Assembly (NCBI GenBank): GCA_002701845.1
Contig: NZXG01000061.1
Location: 124,001 to 188,000 of the forward strand
Length of the DNA stretch: 64,000 nucleotides
Source: Pseudomonadales bacterium
GTDB lineage: Bacteria > Pseudomonadota > Gammaproteobacteria > Pseudomonadales > Ketobacteraceae
Reading direction: 5' to 3'
The first letter of the stretch is position 1, and each line of letters opens with the position of its first letter. Position numbers and translations under genes: made by a program. Below the pieces are notes generated by a model. It ran no database searches, was not told where the DNA came from, and saw nothing but the letters and a program-made list of their open reading frames with translations. Below are positions 1-11,800 of the stretch, in pieces.

Positions 1-3000
1 ACCACTTGGTGGTGGATGGAGTATCCTGGCGCGTGCTGATTGAAGATTTCAACAAAGCCCTGGAACAGGCTGCCAACGGTGGGCCGGTGGCTCTGGGCTA
101 TAAAACCACGGCCTATCAGCAATGGGTGGCAGCGTTGCAGGAAAGCGTGGAATTGGGGCATTTCAACGCTGAGATTGATTACTGGGAGCAAGTGATCGAA
201 CGGGACAAGCCGGTGATTCCCCTGGACAACGCCGCAGTACCCCATCAGGTGGCAGACAGCGTTATTCATAGCGAACGTCTGTCGGCGTCACTGACCCAAT
301 CATTGTTGCGCGATGTACATCATGCGTTTCGTACTGAGATCAATGATCTGCTGTTGTCCGCTCTGGCCCGGGTGATTTCGGACTGGAGTGGCAATGCGGA
401 GATATACCTGGAACTGGAGGGCCATGGCCGGGAAAGCTTCAGTGAAAAAATCGACTTGAGCCGCACTGTGGGCTGGTTCACTTCGGTGTACCCGGTACGC
501 CTGAAATATGAAAACGGCCAGTCGTTGCAGGACAACCTGAAATCGGTCAAGGAGCAGCTGCGGCGTATTCCCAATAAAGGCTTTGGTTATGGCGCTCTGC
601 GTTACCTGGGGCAGCCGCGCCAAAACCGTTTATTGAGGCAGGCCCCGCGGGCGGATATCGTCTTCAACTATTTAGGTCAATTTGATGCCCTGCTGGAAAA
701 CAACCCCTGGTTCCAGCTGGCGGCGGAGCATCGCGGTCAGGAACACAGCTCCGGCAGCGTGGATCCCCACCCAATCAGTATTAACAGCCATATTGCCGGT
801 GATAGTCTGCAGGTGGACTGGATTTTTTCCCAGCGGCAGCTGCGTCTGGATACAGTGGCCAAGCTGGCCCAGCAGTTTATGGCGGCACTGGAGCAGTTGA
901 TTGCCCACTGCGTGCAGCCCAATGTATTTGGTTACACACCATCTGACTTCCCCCTGGCGGGGCTGGATCAACCCCAGCTGGACCGCCTGGTGGGTACGCA
1001 ACCCAATATTGAATCGGTTTATCCCCTGTCCCCCATGCAGGAGGGGATGTTGTTCCACAGCCTGTTTGATAATGATGACGGGGTTTATTTCGAGCAGCTT
1101 AGCGTTGAAGTGTTGGGGGGCGTTAACCGGGATACCCTGAAACAGGCCTGGCTGTTGGTGGTGCGGCGGCATCCGGCGTTGCGCAGTGCGTTTTTCTGGC
1201 AGGACATAGATCGGCCCCTGCAGATTGTCTACCGGGACATTGATATGGAGATCAGTGAACTGGACTGGCGCCACCTGGGGGAGAGCCAGGTGCAGGACCG
1301 GTTGGATACCTGGCTGGCCAAAGACCGCCAGCGCGGCTTTGATTTTGAACGGCCCGGTCTGATGCGCCTGACCTGGGTGGATCTGCCCGGAAACCGCGCC
1401 CGCCTGATATGGAGCTTCCACCATATCGTACTGGATGGCTGGTCGCTGCCATTGGTTATGGGCGAGGTATTCCAGACCTATGGTCTGCTGACCAAGGGTG
1501 AAGAGCCAATTCTGCCACAGGCCGGTTGCTACGAGGATTTTATTTCCTATCTGGAACAGGTGGACAAGGGCGATGCGCTGCAGTTCTGGAAATTGTATCT
1601 GGCCGGGTTCGAGGCGGCCACCGCGCTGCCCAATCAGCGTGCGGCGGTGGAGTCTGCGGATAAGCTGTTCCTGGAAAACGAGTTTGTGCTCAATCTGGAT
1701 TTTACCGGCCGTCTGCAACAGTTTGCCCGGGAACAGCATGTCACCCTGAATACGGTGGTGCAGGCGGCCTGGGGCGTGCTGCTGGCCCGCTACAGCGGCG
1801 ACCGGGATGTGGTATTCGGCACCACCGTTTCCGGCCGGCCCGCGGATTTGCCCAACGTGGAAAATATCGTGGGGCTTTTCATCAATACCTTGCCACTGCG
1901 AATTCGTTTGGATCGGGATACCACGATTTTGCCGTTACTGAAATCCATGCAGGATGAACAACTGGATTTGCGGCGGTTTGAATTCACACCTCTGGTGGAC
2001 ATCCATCGGGTGTCGGAAGTGCCCGGTGATCAGGGACTGTTTGACAGCATTCTGGTATTTGAGAATTACCCCATTGGTGAGGCGGTGCACAGCGCTGACG
2101 AACTGCTGGATTTTGGCCACATCACCACCATCGAACACACCAACTACCCGATCACCATTATTGTGGAGCCCAGTGATCAGTTGCGGGTGAAGCTTTCCTA
2201 CGATGCCTCCCGGTTTGAAAGCTCGGATATTCAACGGTTGCTGGATCATTTTGAAACCCTGCTACATGGTATTCTGTCCCAGCCCGATGTGCCGCTGCTG
2301 CGGCTGCCCATGCTCAGTGAAAACGAGCGCTCACTGGCCATCCATCATTGGAACCCAGCGGCGGCGAATTACCCCAGAAATCTCTGCCTGCATCAGATTT
2401 TTGAGCGCCACGTGAAGGCGCATCCCCAGCGGGTGGCGTTGATCGCCGGTGACCTGGAATTAAGTTACGGAGAGCTTAATGTACGCGCCAATCAGCTGGC
2501 CCGGTATCTGCAGGGTCAGGGCGTCAGGGAAGGGGTGTTTGTGGCCATTTCTCTGCAACGCTCCGTGGACATGATTGTCAGTATTCTGGCCAGCCTCAAA
2601 CTGGGGGCAGCTTACGTGCCGGTGGATCCGGACTACCCCGGGGACCGGGTTGCGTTCATGTTGCGTGATACCGCAGCCTCGGTGGTGATATCCGTTTCCG
2701 CCCATGAGCAGGCCCTGCGCCATATTCTGCAGCAAAGTGAACTGAACACGGAACTGGTACTGCTGGATCAGGCGGCGTCAAAGATCGGGGAGCGGTCGCC
2801 GGAGAATCCCAGCCGCCATTTCAGTGAACATCCCAGCCGCCATGCCTACGTAATCTATACGTCCGGCTCCACCGGACGTCCGAAGGGTGTGCTGGTGAGC
2901 CAGTTAAGCGTGATCCGGCTGGTGCTGGATGCCAATTATTTCACCCTGGATACTACCGACCGTGTGTGCCATGTGTCCAACGTATCCTTTGATGCTGCCA

Positions 3001-6000
3001 TCTTTGATGTCTGGGCCCCCCTGCTGAATGGGGCAGCCATGGTGCTGTTCAGTCAGGAGCAGATTCTGAATCCAGAGCTGTTACTGGAGGAAATGGACCG
3101 CACCGGTGCCAATGTATCGTTCATCACCACCGCATTGTTTAATATGTATTTGGCCACCGAGCCAAAGATCATCAGCCGCTTCAAATACCTGCTGGTAGGG
3201 GGCGAGCCTCTGGACCCCAGTGTGGTCAGGATGGCGCTGAAAACCGCGCCGCCCAAGCATCTGCTCAATGCCTACGGCCCTACTGAAAACACCACTTTCT
3301 CCACCTTCAAAGAGGTCACCAGTCTGCCGGAACAGGCTACCAACGTCCCGGTGGGCAGGGCTATTTCCGGCTCCACAGCCTACGTACTGGATGATTTTTT
3401 GCAACTGGTTCCACTGGGGGTGAAAGGTGAGCTTTACGTGGGTGGTGATGGCGTGGCCCTGGGCTATCTCAATGACCCCGAACGTACCGGACAAGCCTTT
3501 GTGCCGGATCCGTTTTCCCAGAAGTCCGGCGACCGTCTGTATCGTACCGGTGATATTGCCCGTTACAATGCCGACGGTGATATCGAAATACTGGGGCGGG
3601 CGGACGATCAGGTGAAGGTGCGGGGCTTCCGCATCGAGTTAAGTGAAGTGGAGGCCAACCTCAACCGCATCGAGGTGGTGCGGGATGTGGTGGTGCTGGT
3701 AAAAACCGACGCCGACCGACAGAAACGACTGGTGGCCTATGTCATCCTGGAAGCGGGGGAGGAGGTCCAGTCCCTGCGGCAAATGGCCATCGAGTACCTG
3801 CCCAAGCACATGCTACCAGCAGCTTTTGTGGCATTGACGGAATTTCCCCTGACCGCAAACGGCAAAGTGGACAAACGGGCATTGCCGGAACCCGAGTTTG
3901 AAACCGCCGCTCATTATGAGTACGTAGCGCCCCGTAATGAGCGGGAAGCCATGTTGGTGGAGATCTGGGAGCAGGTGTTAAAGGCGGACACCGTCGGTGT
4001 TCACGATAACTTCTTCGAGCTTGGTGGCGACAGCATCCTCAGCATTCAGGTGATCAGTCGGGCCAAGCGTGCCGGGATTCATATCACCGCCAAACAGATC
4101 TTCGACTACCAGACCATTGCCGAACTGAGCGAAGTGGCCCGTGAGCTACAGGACGTGGTGCTGGCGGAGCAAGGCCTGGTAAGCGGCGATATTCCGCTGA
4201 CGCCGATCCAGCGCTGGTACCTGGAGCCGGGGCCAGTGGATGCTCACCATTTTAATCAGTCAGTGTTGTTGGAGGTGGATCGTCGGTTGCCACTGGAGAA
4301 ACTGAAACCCTGTCTTGAAGCATTGATGTTTCAACACGATATGCTGAGGGCCCGGTTCACCAAAATGGGTCAGCAATGGCGACAGTTTTATGCACCGGTG
4401 GACGCCGAAGATCATCTGTTGGCGCATACTTTCGAGGTGCGTAATCTTGCGGGGCTGCCGGATAACCTGCGTGGGGAGCAGATCGAACATCTTGCCGACG
4501 AAGCCCAGGCCAGCCTCAATCTTAGCCAGGGGCCGGTGGTACGCTTTGTCTATTTTGATCTGGGGGATGAGGCTCCGGCGCGGCTTGCCATTGTGATTCA
4601 TCACCTGGTGGTAGATGTGTTCTCCTGGCGTATTTTGCTGGAGGATCTGCAAACGGCCATTGCCCAAGCACTGCGTGGCGGCAAGCTCGATCTGGGCAGC
4701 AAGACCACCTCGTTCCGGCAGTGGTCGAAGGCCTTGCATGAGCTTGCGCAGACATCGGCAATGGCCAGCGAGTTTGCGTATTGGGAGGCGCTGGAGTCCC
4801 GGGCTGTGGCGCCGCTGCCCACGGATCGACCGGGGGATAATGACGTGGCGTCGGTGCGGATGGTGGAGCGATCGCTGGACGCCCCGACCACCGACCAATT
4901 ATTGAAACAGGCCGGTACCGCTTACCGCACTGAAATCAATGACCTGTTGTTGACGGCACTGCACAATACCCTGGCAAGCTGGTCCGGATCGCCACTGATT
5001 GCGGTGGATTTGGAGGGTCACGGCCGCGAGGTTATCAGTGATGAAATTGATACCAGCCGGACGCTGGGCTGGTTTACCACTATTTACCCGGTGGTGCTGG
5101 GGGATGCCAGCGTGGGTGAGCCGGACCAGACCATCAAATGCATCAAGCAGCAGCTGCGGGAAGTGCCGCGCAAGGGTCTGGGCTACGGCTTGTACCGGTA
5201 TCTGCGGGCGGACGCCAGCGCGCGCCCGGCGGCGGGGCTGAAACCGGATATCAGTTTCAACTACCTGGGGCAACTGGATCAGGTGATGGAAACCGGTGCC
5301 CTGCTTACCCAGGCGGCGGAACAGACTACTGCGGAGCAGAGTCCCAGGCAGCGGCGGCATTATCAATTGGAAGTCAGTGCCAGGGTCCAGAATGGTCAGT
5401 TACAGACCGCCTGGCGGTACAGCTCGAATCTGCATCATGAAACCACCATCGAAACGCTGGCCCAGAGTTTTCTTGATCAACTGCAGCGAGTGGTGGAACA
5501 TTGTTGCCAGCCGGGAAATTTTGGTTTTACCCCAGCGGATTTCCCCCTGGCCGGGTTGTCACAGGCACAGATCGACCTGTTGGCACCGGAGCGGGGGGTG
5601 GAAACCATCATGCCCCTGTCGCCGGTTCAGGAGGGCATGTTGTTTCACGCGCTCTACGACCCGGGTTCCTGGGTTTACTTCGATCAGATCATCGTTCCGG
5701 TGACTGGGCCGGTCAATGAAAATGCATTGTTCGAGGCCTGGGAAATCGTGAGCCAGCGGCACCAGATTTTACGTACCCGGTTTGTCTGGGAAGACCTGTC
5801 CCGACCCCTGCAGATGGTAATGGAGCGGGCATCACTGGATATTCAGCGCTATGACTGGTCAGGGCTGGACCCCGAAGCCGCCCAGGCCAAATTCGACCGT
5901 TATCTTATTGATGATCGTAATCTGGGATTTAATTTTGGCCGTGCCGGTGTTTGGCGACTCACCTGGGTGACTTTGCCAGACCACGAATACCGACTGGTAT

Positions 6001-8822
6001 GGAGCTTCCATCACGTTTTGCTGGATGGTTGGTCCATGCCAGTGGTGTTTGCGGAGTTGTTCCAGACCTACGCCAGACTGACGGCGGGCGAGGAGCCACT
6101 GTTACCCATGGCGCCCCGTTACCAGGACTTTATTGCCTGGCTGGGGGCCCGGGATCACCAGGCCGCCAGTGCTTTCTGGCGCCAGTATTTGCGGGGTTTT
6201 ACCGCCACTACCCCAATTCCGGTAAAAAACACCGCCGCGGTGGTGGCGGAAAAGTCCCGCCAGCAGGCAGCGGCGTCCCGTTACCGGGAGCAGGAAATCA
6301 CTATCAGTGGCAGTCTGTTGAACGGTTTGGTGCAGCTGGCCAAGCGCCATCGACTCACCCTTAATCAGATTGTACAGGGGGCCTGGGCACTGTTGCTGAG
6401 CCGTTACAGTGGCGAGCGGGATGTGGTGTTCGGTGCCACGGTATCCGGACGCCCGGCGGAACTGCCCGGGGTGGAATTGATGGTGGGATTGTTTATCAAT
6501 ACGCTGCCCATGCGTATGCAGGTAAACTACGAAGCCTCATTTATCGATTGGCTACAACAGCAGCAACTGCAGCAGGCGGAATTGAAAGCTTACGAATACA
6601 GTTCTCTGGTGGATATCCAAAAAGCCACGGAGCTGGGCGCCAAGCAGCCGCTGTTTGAGTCGATCCTGGTATTCGAGAATTATCCCATCGACGAAAAACT
6701 GGAGGAAACCCGGGTCTCCCTGCAGATCGGCAAAGTGGATGCGTTTCAGCAGACCAATTTCCCGCTGACTCTGATCGCGATTCCCGGTCGTGAGCTGACG
6801 CTGCGATTTTCCTATGACAGCTTTTTGTTTGAACCCGATACCATCCATCGCATGCTGACGCATCTGGAGCACATCCTGCTCTCGGTGCAGGGTACGCCCG
6901 GCAGTACCGTGGGTGACATTCCACTGCTGAGCATCCGCGAGGAACAAAAGCTGCTGCATACCTGGAATGATACCCGGCGGCCGTTTCCGGCCCAGGCCAG
7001 TCTCACCGAACTGTTCGAGGAACAGGTACTGGCCCATGGTGGTAAAGTTGCCTGGGAGGACGCCGGGCAGACAGTGACTTACGAATTGCTGAACCAGCGG
7101 GCCAATCAGCTGGCGAGGGTACTGCAGCAACGGGGCGTGGCAAGCGGCGACAAGGTGGCATTGATGTTCGGCCGTTCACTGCCCATGGTGCAGTCGGTGC
7201 TGTCGGTATTGAAACTGGGGGCGGCCTATGTGCCCATTGATCCCGGTTATCCCGCGGAGCGCATCGAGCATATTCTTGAGGACACCGGGGCGCCGCTATT
7301 GATCACCGATCAACAGCGACTGGCGCAGGTACAACAGTTGGCGCCCGCCGTGTCCGCCTGTGCCATTCAGGCGCTGCTGGAGGCGGGGGTCAGTGAACCC
7401 GATCGCAATCTGCCCCCGGTCGCCGCGGGTGACGCTACCGCTTATGTCATTTACACCTCGGGCTCCACCGGTCGGCCTAAAGGTGTGGTTGTGCCGCAGG
7501 TTGCGGTCAGTCGGCTGGTTCTGAATACCGATTATGTGCAGCTGACCCCAGGGCATCGCATGGGGCATGCGTCCAATGTGGCGTTCGACGCCGCCACCTT
7601 TGAACTGTGGGGGGCATTGCTTAATGGTGGCACGTTGGTGTGCGTGGACGCCGATAGTGCGCTGGATCCGGATCGGTTTGCCAGCGCCATCAAGGCGCGC
7701 CGGATTGAGGTGCTGTTTGTGACGACGGCGTTGTTCAATGCGCTGTCGAAGCAGCGTATTGATGTGTTCAGCGGGCTGCGCTATTGCCTGTTTGGTGGCG
7801 AAGCCTGTGATCCGAATCAGGTGAAAAGCGTCCTGGATTCCGGGCAGGGGCCCGAACATCTGTTGCATGTGTATGGCCCTACCGAGAATACCACCTTCTC
7901 CACCTGGTACGAGGTGCGCTCTGTGCTGCCGGGCGCCACCACCGTGCCCATCGGCCGGCCCATTGCCAACAGCACCCTCTATGTGCTGGATGAGTCCGGA
8001 CGTCCGGCGCCGATTGGTGTTATTGGTGAGATCTATGTCGGCGGCGAGGGCCTGGCCCGGGGTTATCTGAACCGGGATGACCTTACTGCGGAAGCCTTCG
8101 TGGAGCACCCCTTTGCACCGGGGCAACAGTTGTATCGCACCGGCGATCTGGGCCGGCTGCTGGCAGATGGCAATCTGGAAATCGCCGGCCGGTTGGACGA
8201 TCAGGTGAAAATCCGCGGTTACCGGATTGAACTGGGCGAGGTGGAAACCGGGCTGAATCAGTTGCCGGGCGTGCGCGAGTCAGCGGTGCTGGTGAAAACC
8301 CTGGCTCAGGGCAGCCGTCAGCTGGTGGCCTATTGTGAACCGCAGCCCGGCGCTCAGTTGCCGTCGGTGGCGGAACTGAAGGCCAGGCTGCGTCAGCAGT
8401 TGCCGGATTATATGGTGCCCAGCGCTATTGTTGTGGTGCCGGGGCTGCCACTTAATGCCAATGGCAAAGTGGATCGACGGGCGCTGCCGGAGCCGGTGGC
8501 GGAGGATTACGCCGCCAGTGATTACGTGGCGCCTCGCAACTCCACGGAACAGATACTGGTGGCGGTATGGAGCGAGGTATTGGAGCAGGACAAAGTGGGT
8601 ATTTATGACGATTTCTTCGACCTGGGTGGACATTCTCTTCTCATCAACAAAGTGGCCACGCGACTGAAACAGCAAACCGGTGTCGAACTACCGCTGCGCA
8701 CCCTGTTTGAGGTACCCACCATTGCGGCCCTGGCGGAAATTATCAACAGTCTGGCGCCCGCCGCAACCGAGTACGACGGCGTGGGCGAGGATGCAGACGA
8801 CTACGAGGAAGGTTCCCTATGA
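1..8822 (+). CDS. NRPS subunit 1 (5'-partial): E-[C-A-T-E]-[C-A-T]
   Basis: The frame is already open at base 3, where a His codon completes HHLVVDGVSW, so the window opens inside an epimerization (E) domain. Domain order, with residues counted from base 6: E remainder 1-320 (RTVGWFTSVYP, FNYLGQFD); C 336-780 (LSPMQEGMLFH, HHIVLDGWS ~472); A 792-1290 (YTSGSTGRPKG ~950, NGKVDK); T ~1335 (LGGDSIL); E 1395-1850 (HHLVVDVFSW ~1532, RTLGWFT, FNYLGQLD); C 1866-2320 (HHVLLDGWS ~2002); A 2331-2825; T ~2870 (LGGHSLL); then an acidic tail. Both C domains follow E domains and have the LSPxQEGMLFH opening usual for D-accepting (DCL) domains. Pocket residues aligned to GrsA read DAFFLGATF and DAFFLGVTF, which resemble codes for branched aliphatic residues (Ile/Val). 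It should add a D-aliphatic and then an L-aliphatic residue. It overlaps NRPS2 by ATGA, suggesting translational coupling. Confidence 0.97.
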   Translation, partial: HLVVDGVSWRVLIEDFNKALEQAANGGPVALGYKTTAYQQWVAALQESVELGHFNAEIDYWEQVIERDKPVIPLDNAAVPHQVADSVIHSERLSASLTQSLLRDVHHAFRTEINDLLLSALARVISDWSGNAEIYLELEGHGRESFSEKIDLSRTVGWFTSVYPVRLKYENGQSLQDNLKSVKEQLRRIPNKGFGYGALRYLGQPRQNRLLRQAPRADIVFNYLGQFDALLENNPWFQLAAEHRGQEHSSGSVDPHPISINSHIAGDSLQVDWIFSQRQLRLDTVAKLAQQFMAALEQLIAHCVQPNVFGYTPSDFPLAGLDQPQLDRLVGTQPNIESVYPLSPMQEGMLFHSLFDNDDGVYFEQLSVEVLGGVNRDTLKQAWLLVVRRHPALRSAFFWQDIDRPLQIVYRDIDMEISELDWRHLGESQVQDRLDTWLAKDRQRGFDFERPGLMRLTWVDLPGNRARLIWSFHHIVLDGWSLPLVMGEVFQTYGLLTKGEEPILPQAGCYEDFISYLEQVDKGDALQFWKLYLAGFEAATALPNQRAAVESADKLFLENEFVLNLDFTGRLQQFAREQHVTLNTVVQAAWGVLLARYSGDRDVVFGTTVSGRPADLPNVENIVGLFINTLPLRIRLDRDTTILPLLKSMQDEQLDLRRFEFTPLVDIHRVSEVPGDQGLFDSILVFENYPIGEAVHSADELLDFGHITTIEHTNYPITIIVEPSDQLRVKLSYDASRFESSDIQRLLDHFETLLHGILSQPDVPLLRLPMLSENERSLAIHHWNPAAANYPRNLCLHQIFERHVKAHPQRVALIAGDLELSYGELNVRANQLARYLQGQGVREGVFVAISLQRSVDMIVSILASLKLGAAYVPVDPDYPGDRVAFMLRDTAASVVISVSAHEQALRHILQQSELNTELVLLDQAASKIGERSPENPSRHFSEHPSRHAYVIYTSGSTGRPKGVLVSQLSVIRLVLDANYFTLDTTDRVCHVSNVSFDAAIFDVWAPLLNGAAMVLFSQEQILNPELLLEEMDRTGANVSFITTALFNMYLATEPKIISRFKYLLVGGEPLDPSVVRMALKTAPPKHLLNAYGPTENTTFSTFKEVTSLPEQATNVPVGRAISGSTAYVLDDFLQLVPLGVKGELYVGGDGVALGYLNDPERTGQAFVPDPFSQKSGDRLYRTGDIARYNADGDIEILGRADDQVKVRGFRIELSEVEANLNRIEVVRDVVVLVKTDADRQKRLVAYVILEAGEEVQSLRQMAIEYLPKHMLPAAFVALTEFPLTANGKVDKRALPEPEFETAAHYEYVAPRNEREAMLVEIWEQVLKADTVGVHDNFFELGGDSILSIQVISRAKRAGIHITAKQIFDYQTIAELSEVARELQDVVLAEQGLVSGDIPLTPIQRWYLEPGPVDAHHFNQSVLLEVDRRLPLEKLKPCLEALMFQHDMLRARFTKMGQQWRQFYAPVDAEDHLLAHTFEVRNLAGLPDNLRGEQIEHLADEAQASLNLSQGPVVRFVYFDLGDEAPARLAIVIHHLVVDVFSWRILLEDLQTAIAQALRGGKLDLGSKTTSFRQWSKALHELAQTSAMASEFAYWEALESRAVAPLPTDRPGDNDVASVRMVERSLDAPTTDQLLKQAGTAYRTEINDLLLTALHNTLASWSGSPLIAVDLEGHGREVISDEIDTSRTLGWFTTIYPVVLGDASVGEPDQTIKCIKQQLREVPRKGLGYGLYRYLRADASARPAAGLKPDISFNYLGQLDQVMETGALLTQAAEQTTAEQSPRQRRHYQLEVSARVQNGQLQTAWRYSSNLHHETTIETLAQSFLDQLQRVVEHCCQPGNFGFTPADFPLAGLSQAQIDLLAPERGVETIMPLSPVQEGMLFHALYDPGSWVYFDQIIVPVTGPVNENALFEAWEIVSQRHQILRTRFVWEDLSRPLQMVMERASLDIQRYDWSGLDPEAAQAKFDRYLIDDRNLGFNFGRAGVWRLTWVTLPDHEYRLVWSFHHVLLDGWSMPVVFAELFQTYARLTAGEEPLLPMAPRYQDFIAWLGARDHQAASAFWRQYLRGFTATTPIPVKNTAAVVAEKSRQQAAASRYREQEITISGSLLNGLVQLAKRHRLTLNQIVQGAWALLLSRYSGERDVVFGATVSGRPAELPGVELMVGLFINTLPMRMQVNYEASFIDWLQQQQLQQAELKAYEYSSLVDIQKATELGAKQPLFESILVFENYPIDEKLEETRVSLQIGKVDAFQQTNFPLTLIAIPGRELTLRFSYDSFLFEPDTIHRMLTHLEHILLSVQGTPGSTVGDIPLLSIREEQKLLHTWNDTRRPFPAQASLTELFEEQVLAHGGKVAWEDAGQTVTYELLNQRANQLARVLQQRGVASGDKVALMFGRSLPMVQSVLSVLKLGAAYVPIDPGYPAERIEHILEDTGAPLLITDQQRLAQVQQLAPAVSACAIQALLEAGVSEPDRNLPPVAAGDATAYVIYTSGSTGRPKGVVVPQVAVSRLVLNTDYVQLTPGHRMGHASNVAFDAATFELWGALLNGGTLVCVDADSALDPDRFASAIKARRIEVLFVTTALFNALSKQRIDVFSGLRYCLFGGEACDPNQVKSVLDSGQGPEHLLHVYGPTENTTFSTWYEVRSVLPGATTVPIGRPIANSTLYVLDESGRPAPIGVIGEIYVGGEGLARGYLNRDDLTAEAFVEHPFAPGQQLYRTGDLGRLLADGNLEIAGRLDDQVKIRGYRIELGEVETGLNQLPGVRESAVLVKTLAQGSRQLVAYCEPQPGAQLPSVAELKARLRQQLPDYMVPSAIVVVPGLPLNANGKVDRRALPEPVAEDYAASDYVAPRNSTEQILVAVWSEVLEQDKVGIYDDFFDLGGHSLLINKVATRLKQQTGVELPLRTLFEVPTIAALAEIINSLAPAATEYDGVGEDADDYEEGSL

Positions 8823-11800
8823 CAGTGTATGAGCTGATGGCCAAGCTGGGTGCCGCCGGCATCAAGCTGTGGGTGGAAGCAGGACAGCTCAAGTTCAAAG
8901 CGCCAAAGGGTGCCTTGACCCCGGCCTTGAAGGAAGAGCTGGTGGCGCACAAAGAAGCCGTGATTGCTTTTCTCAGCGAAGCCAGGGTTGCCGCCGACGT
9001 TGGCAGTGGCACTATTCCCAAGGCGGATCGCAACCAGGCCATTCCCCTGTCGCACGCGCAACAGCGGTTGTGGTTTGTCGAGCAGCTGAATCCAGGTAGC
9101 AGTACCTTTCATATTCCCGCAGCCCTGTTTTTGACCGGTTTGCTGGATCAGGCAGCGCTGCAGCGCGCTTTTCTCAATCTGATTCAACGGCACGAGGCGT
9201 TACGCACGGTCTTTATTCAGGAAGGGGAGGAACCGATTCAGGTGGTACAGCAGTGGGAGGAGTTTCCGATCCCCTGCGAGGATCTGACGCAGTTGCCGGA
9301 TGCCGAGCGGTTGCAGGCGGTGACCCGACTGGCGGAACGGGAAGTGCGCGCTTCTTTTGATTTAAGTGTCGGGCCACTGATTCGGGCGCGGTTGTACAAA
9401 CTGGATGATAATCGGCATGGCCTGATTGTCACCATGCATCACATTGTCACCGATGGCTGGTCCATGGGCGTGCTGGTGCGGGAAATCGCAGCGCTCTATG
9501 CGGCTGAGCGCATGGGTACCCGGGCCACCTTGCCGGAACTGGAAATTCAGTATCCCGATTATGCCGCCTGGCAGCGGCAATGGTTGCAGGGCGAGGAACT
9601 GGAACGGCAGCTCAGTTACTGGCGGCGGGTGTTAGACCGGGCACCGGCACAACTGGCCCTCCCGTTCGACCGGCCACGGCCAGCCCTGCAGACACTCAAT
9701 GGGGCCACCGAGGCCGTGGTGATTTCCGCGGAACTGGCCAGCCGGTTGCGGCAGGTGGCGCGGCAGTTTGACACCACCCTCTACGTGGTAGTCATGGCTG
9801 CCTATAAAGTTGTCCTGGCCAAATGGGCGCAGCAGAAAGATCTGTGTGTGGGCATGCCGGTGGCGGGACGCAACCACGCCGAAGTGGAAGGCCTGATCGG
9901 CTTCTTCGTTAATACTCTGGTGATTCGTACCCGGCTGCATGGCAACCCCAGTCTCCGGGAGCTGGTGGAGCAGGTAAAACAACAGATTCTGGGGGCTCAG
10001 GGGCATCAGGATGTACCCTTTGAAGCCATTGTGGAGGAGTTGAACACACCGCGGAATCTGAGCTTCTCGCCACTGTATCAGGTGGCTCTGTCGCTGACTG
10101 GTGGCGAAGGCACCGCGCGCAAGCTGACCCTGGGTGGGCTTGAGATTGAACCCATGCCCATTGAGCTGGTGGCGGCGCGACTGGATCTTACCATGATGCT
10201 GGTGGATCACGGAGATGCAGTCGATGGCATGCTGGAATACAACACCGATCTGTTTGACGGTGCCACGATTCGACGTTTCCTGCAGCATTTCCAGCGGGTG
10301 TTGCAGTCTCTGAGCAATGATCTGGAGCAGCACTTTGATGCGCTGGCGTTGTACGAGGAAGCAGAACTCAGTGAGCATCTGGCCCGGGACAGGGCAGTGG
10401 ATGCAGTATTACCGCTTACCAGTATGCAGCGGGACTTCTGTCTGGACAGCCTGCGGGATCCAACCACTCTGCGTAACAGCATTGGCTTTGTGATGCCGCT
10501 GAACAGGGTGGATCCGCAACGGCTGCAACAGGCCATCCAACAGGTGGCGAACAACAACGCCATGCTGCGCAGCCGCATGGTGGGTTGTGATCTGCCTGGC
10601 GCGGACAGTTTGTATCAACTGATTCTCAACACCGCAGACATCGAGTTGGAACAGCAGCGCCTGCAGGTGGCGGACCTCACCCCTGAGCAATTGCAGGAAC
10701 GCCTCTACGACCTGGCATTAGTGCCCTGGGAGGTGGAGGATAAGCCGCTGATCCGCTACTTCCTGGTACACGCCGATACCAATGCCCAGTATCTGGTGAT
10801 CGCAGCGCACCACAGTGTTTACGACGGGGTCAGTAAACCCATACATCTGCGCAAACTGGCGCTGGCTTACGCAGGAGTGGATGACGCCGCCACCCGGGAC
10901 GCCGATGATCTGCACCGCATCCGGCAATGGATTCAGCACAACAATCAGTGTATGGACCAGCCGACGACCCTGGAGTACTGGTCCCGGGAGCTGGAACATT
11001 ACCAGGCGCCCGCCGCCCGCCGTCAGAATCCCGGCAGCCTGCAGGCGGTCACCTGGAACCTGGAACAACCGGCGGTGGCTGAGTTGCAAAAATGGTGCAG
11101 CCATCAGGGCGTCAGCCTGGCCAACTATTTCCGTACCCTGTATCTGCTGGCGTTACAACGCTGTTTCCATCAGGCGGATGAATTTGCATTGGTTGATGCT
11201 ATCTCGGGGCGGGATGAGGTCAGTGAGGGGTTGATCGGCTGTGTGTTTCAGTTTACGCCCCATGTCCAACACAGTTCGGCACTGGAATGTACCGAATTCA
11301 CCGAGGTGTTGCAGCACAATCGGCAGTGGAAAAAAACCGTGGGCAATGCCCGTCATATATCCATGTTAGCAAGACAGGCGTTTCTGGCCCGGGATGCCCT
11401 GGAGTTCCAGTTTAACTACCGCCTGGAAAGTGTTACCGAGACCCTGAATTTCGCGGGAGAGGATGTCAGCCTGACCCCGGTGCAGCCGGACAATTCGGGT
11501 ATCGTCAAGCTGTTGGCCACCCGTACCGGACACGGGTTGCGGCTGCGCTTTAGCTATTACGATGGGGAGTTTGCCGGCTTCGATCTGCTCGACCGTATGC
11601 GCAGAGTCCACGGTCACGTGATAGCGGGTAATACCCGGCTGGCAGAGTTGCCCTGGCTGTTTGATGCAGAACGACAATGGTTGCTGGAATGCGGCCGGGG
11701 TCCGCAGAAATCCATAGGCCCGGGTATTGTGCAGCGCTTCGCGGATCAGGTGCGCCGCACACCGCAGGCCCCGGCGGTGATTTGTGGCGAGCATTCCCTG

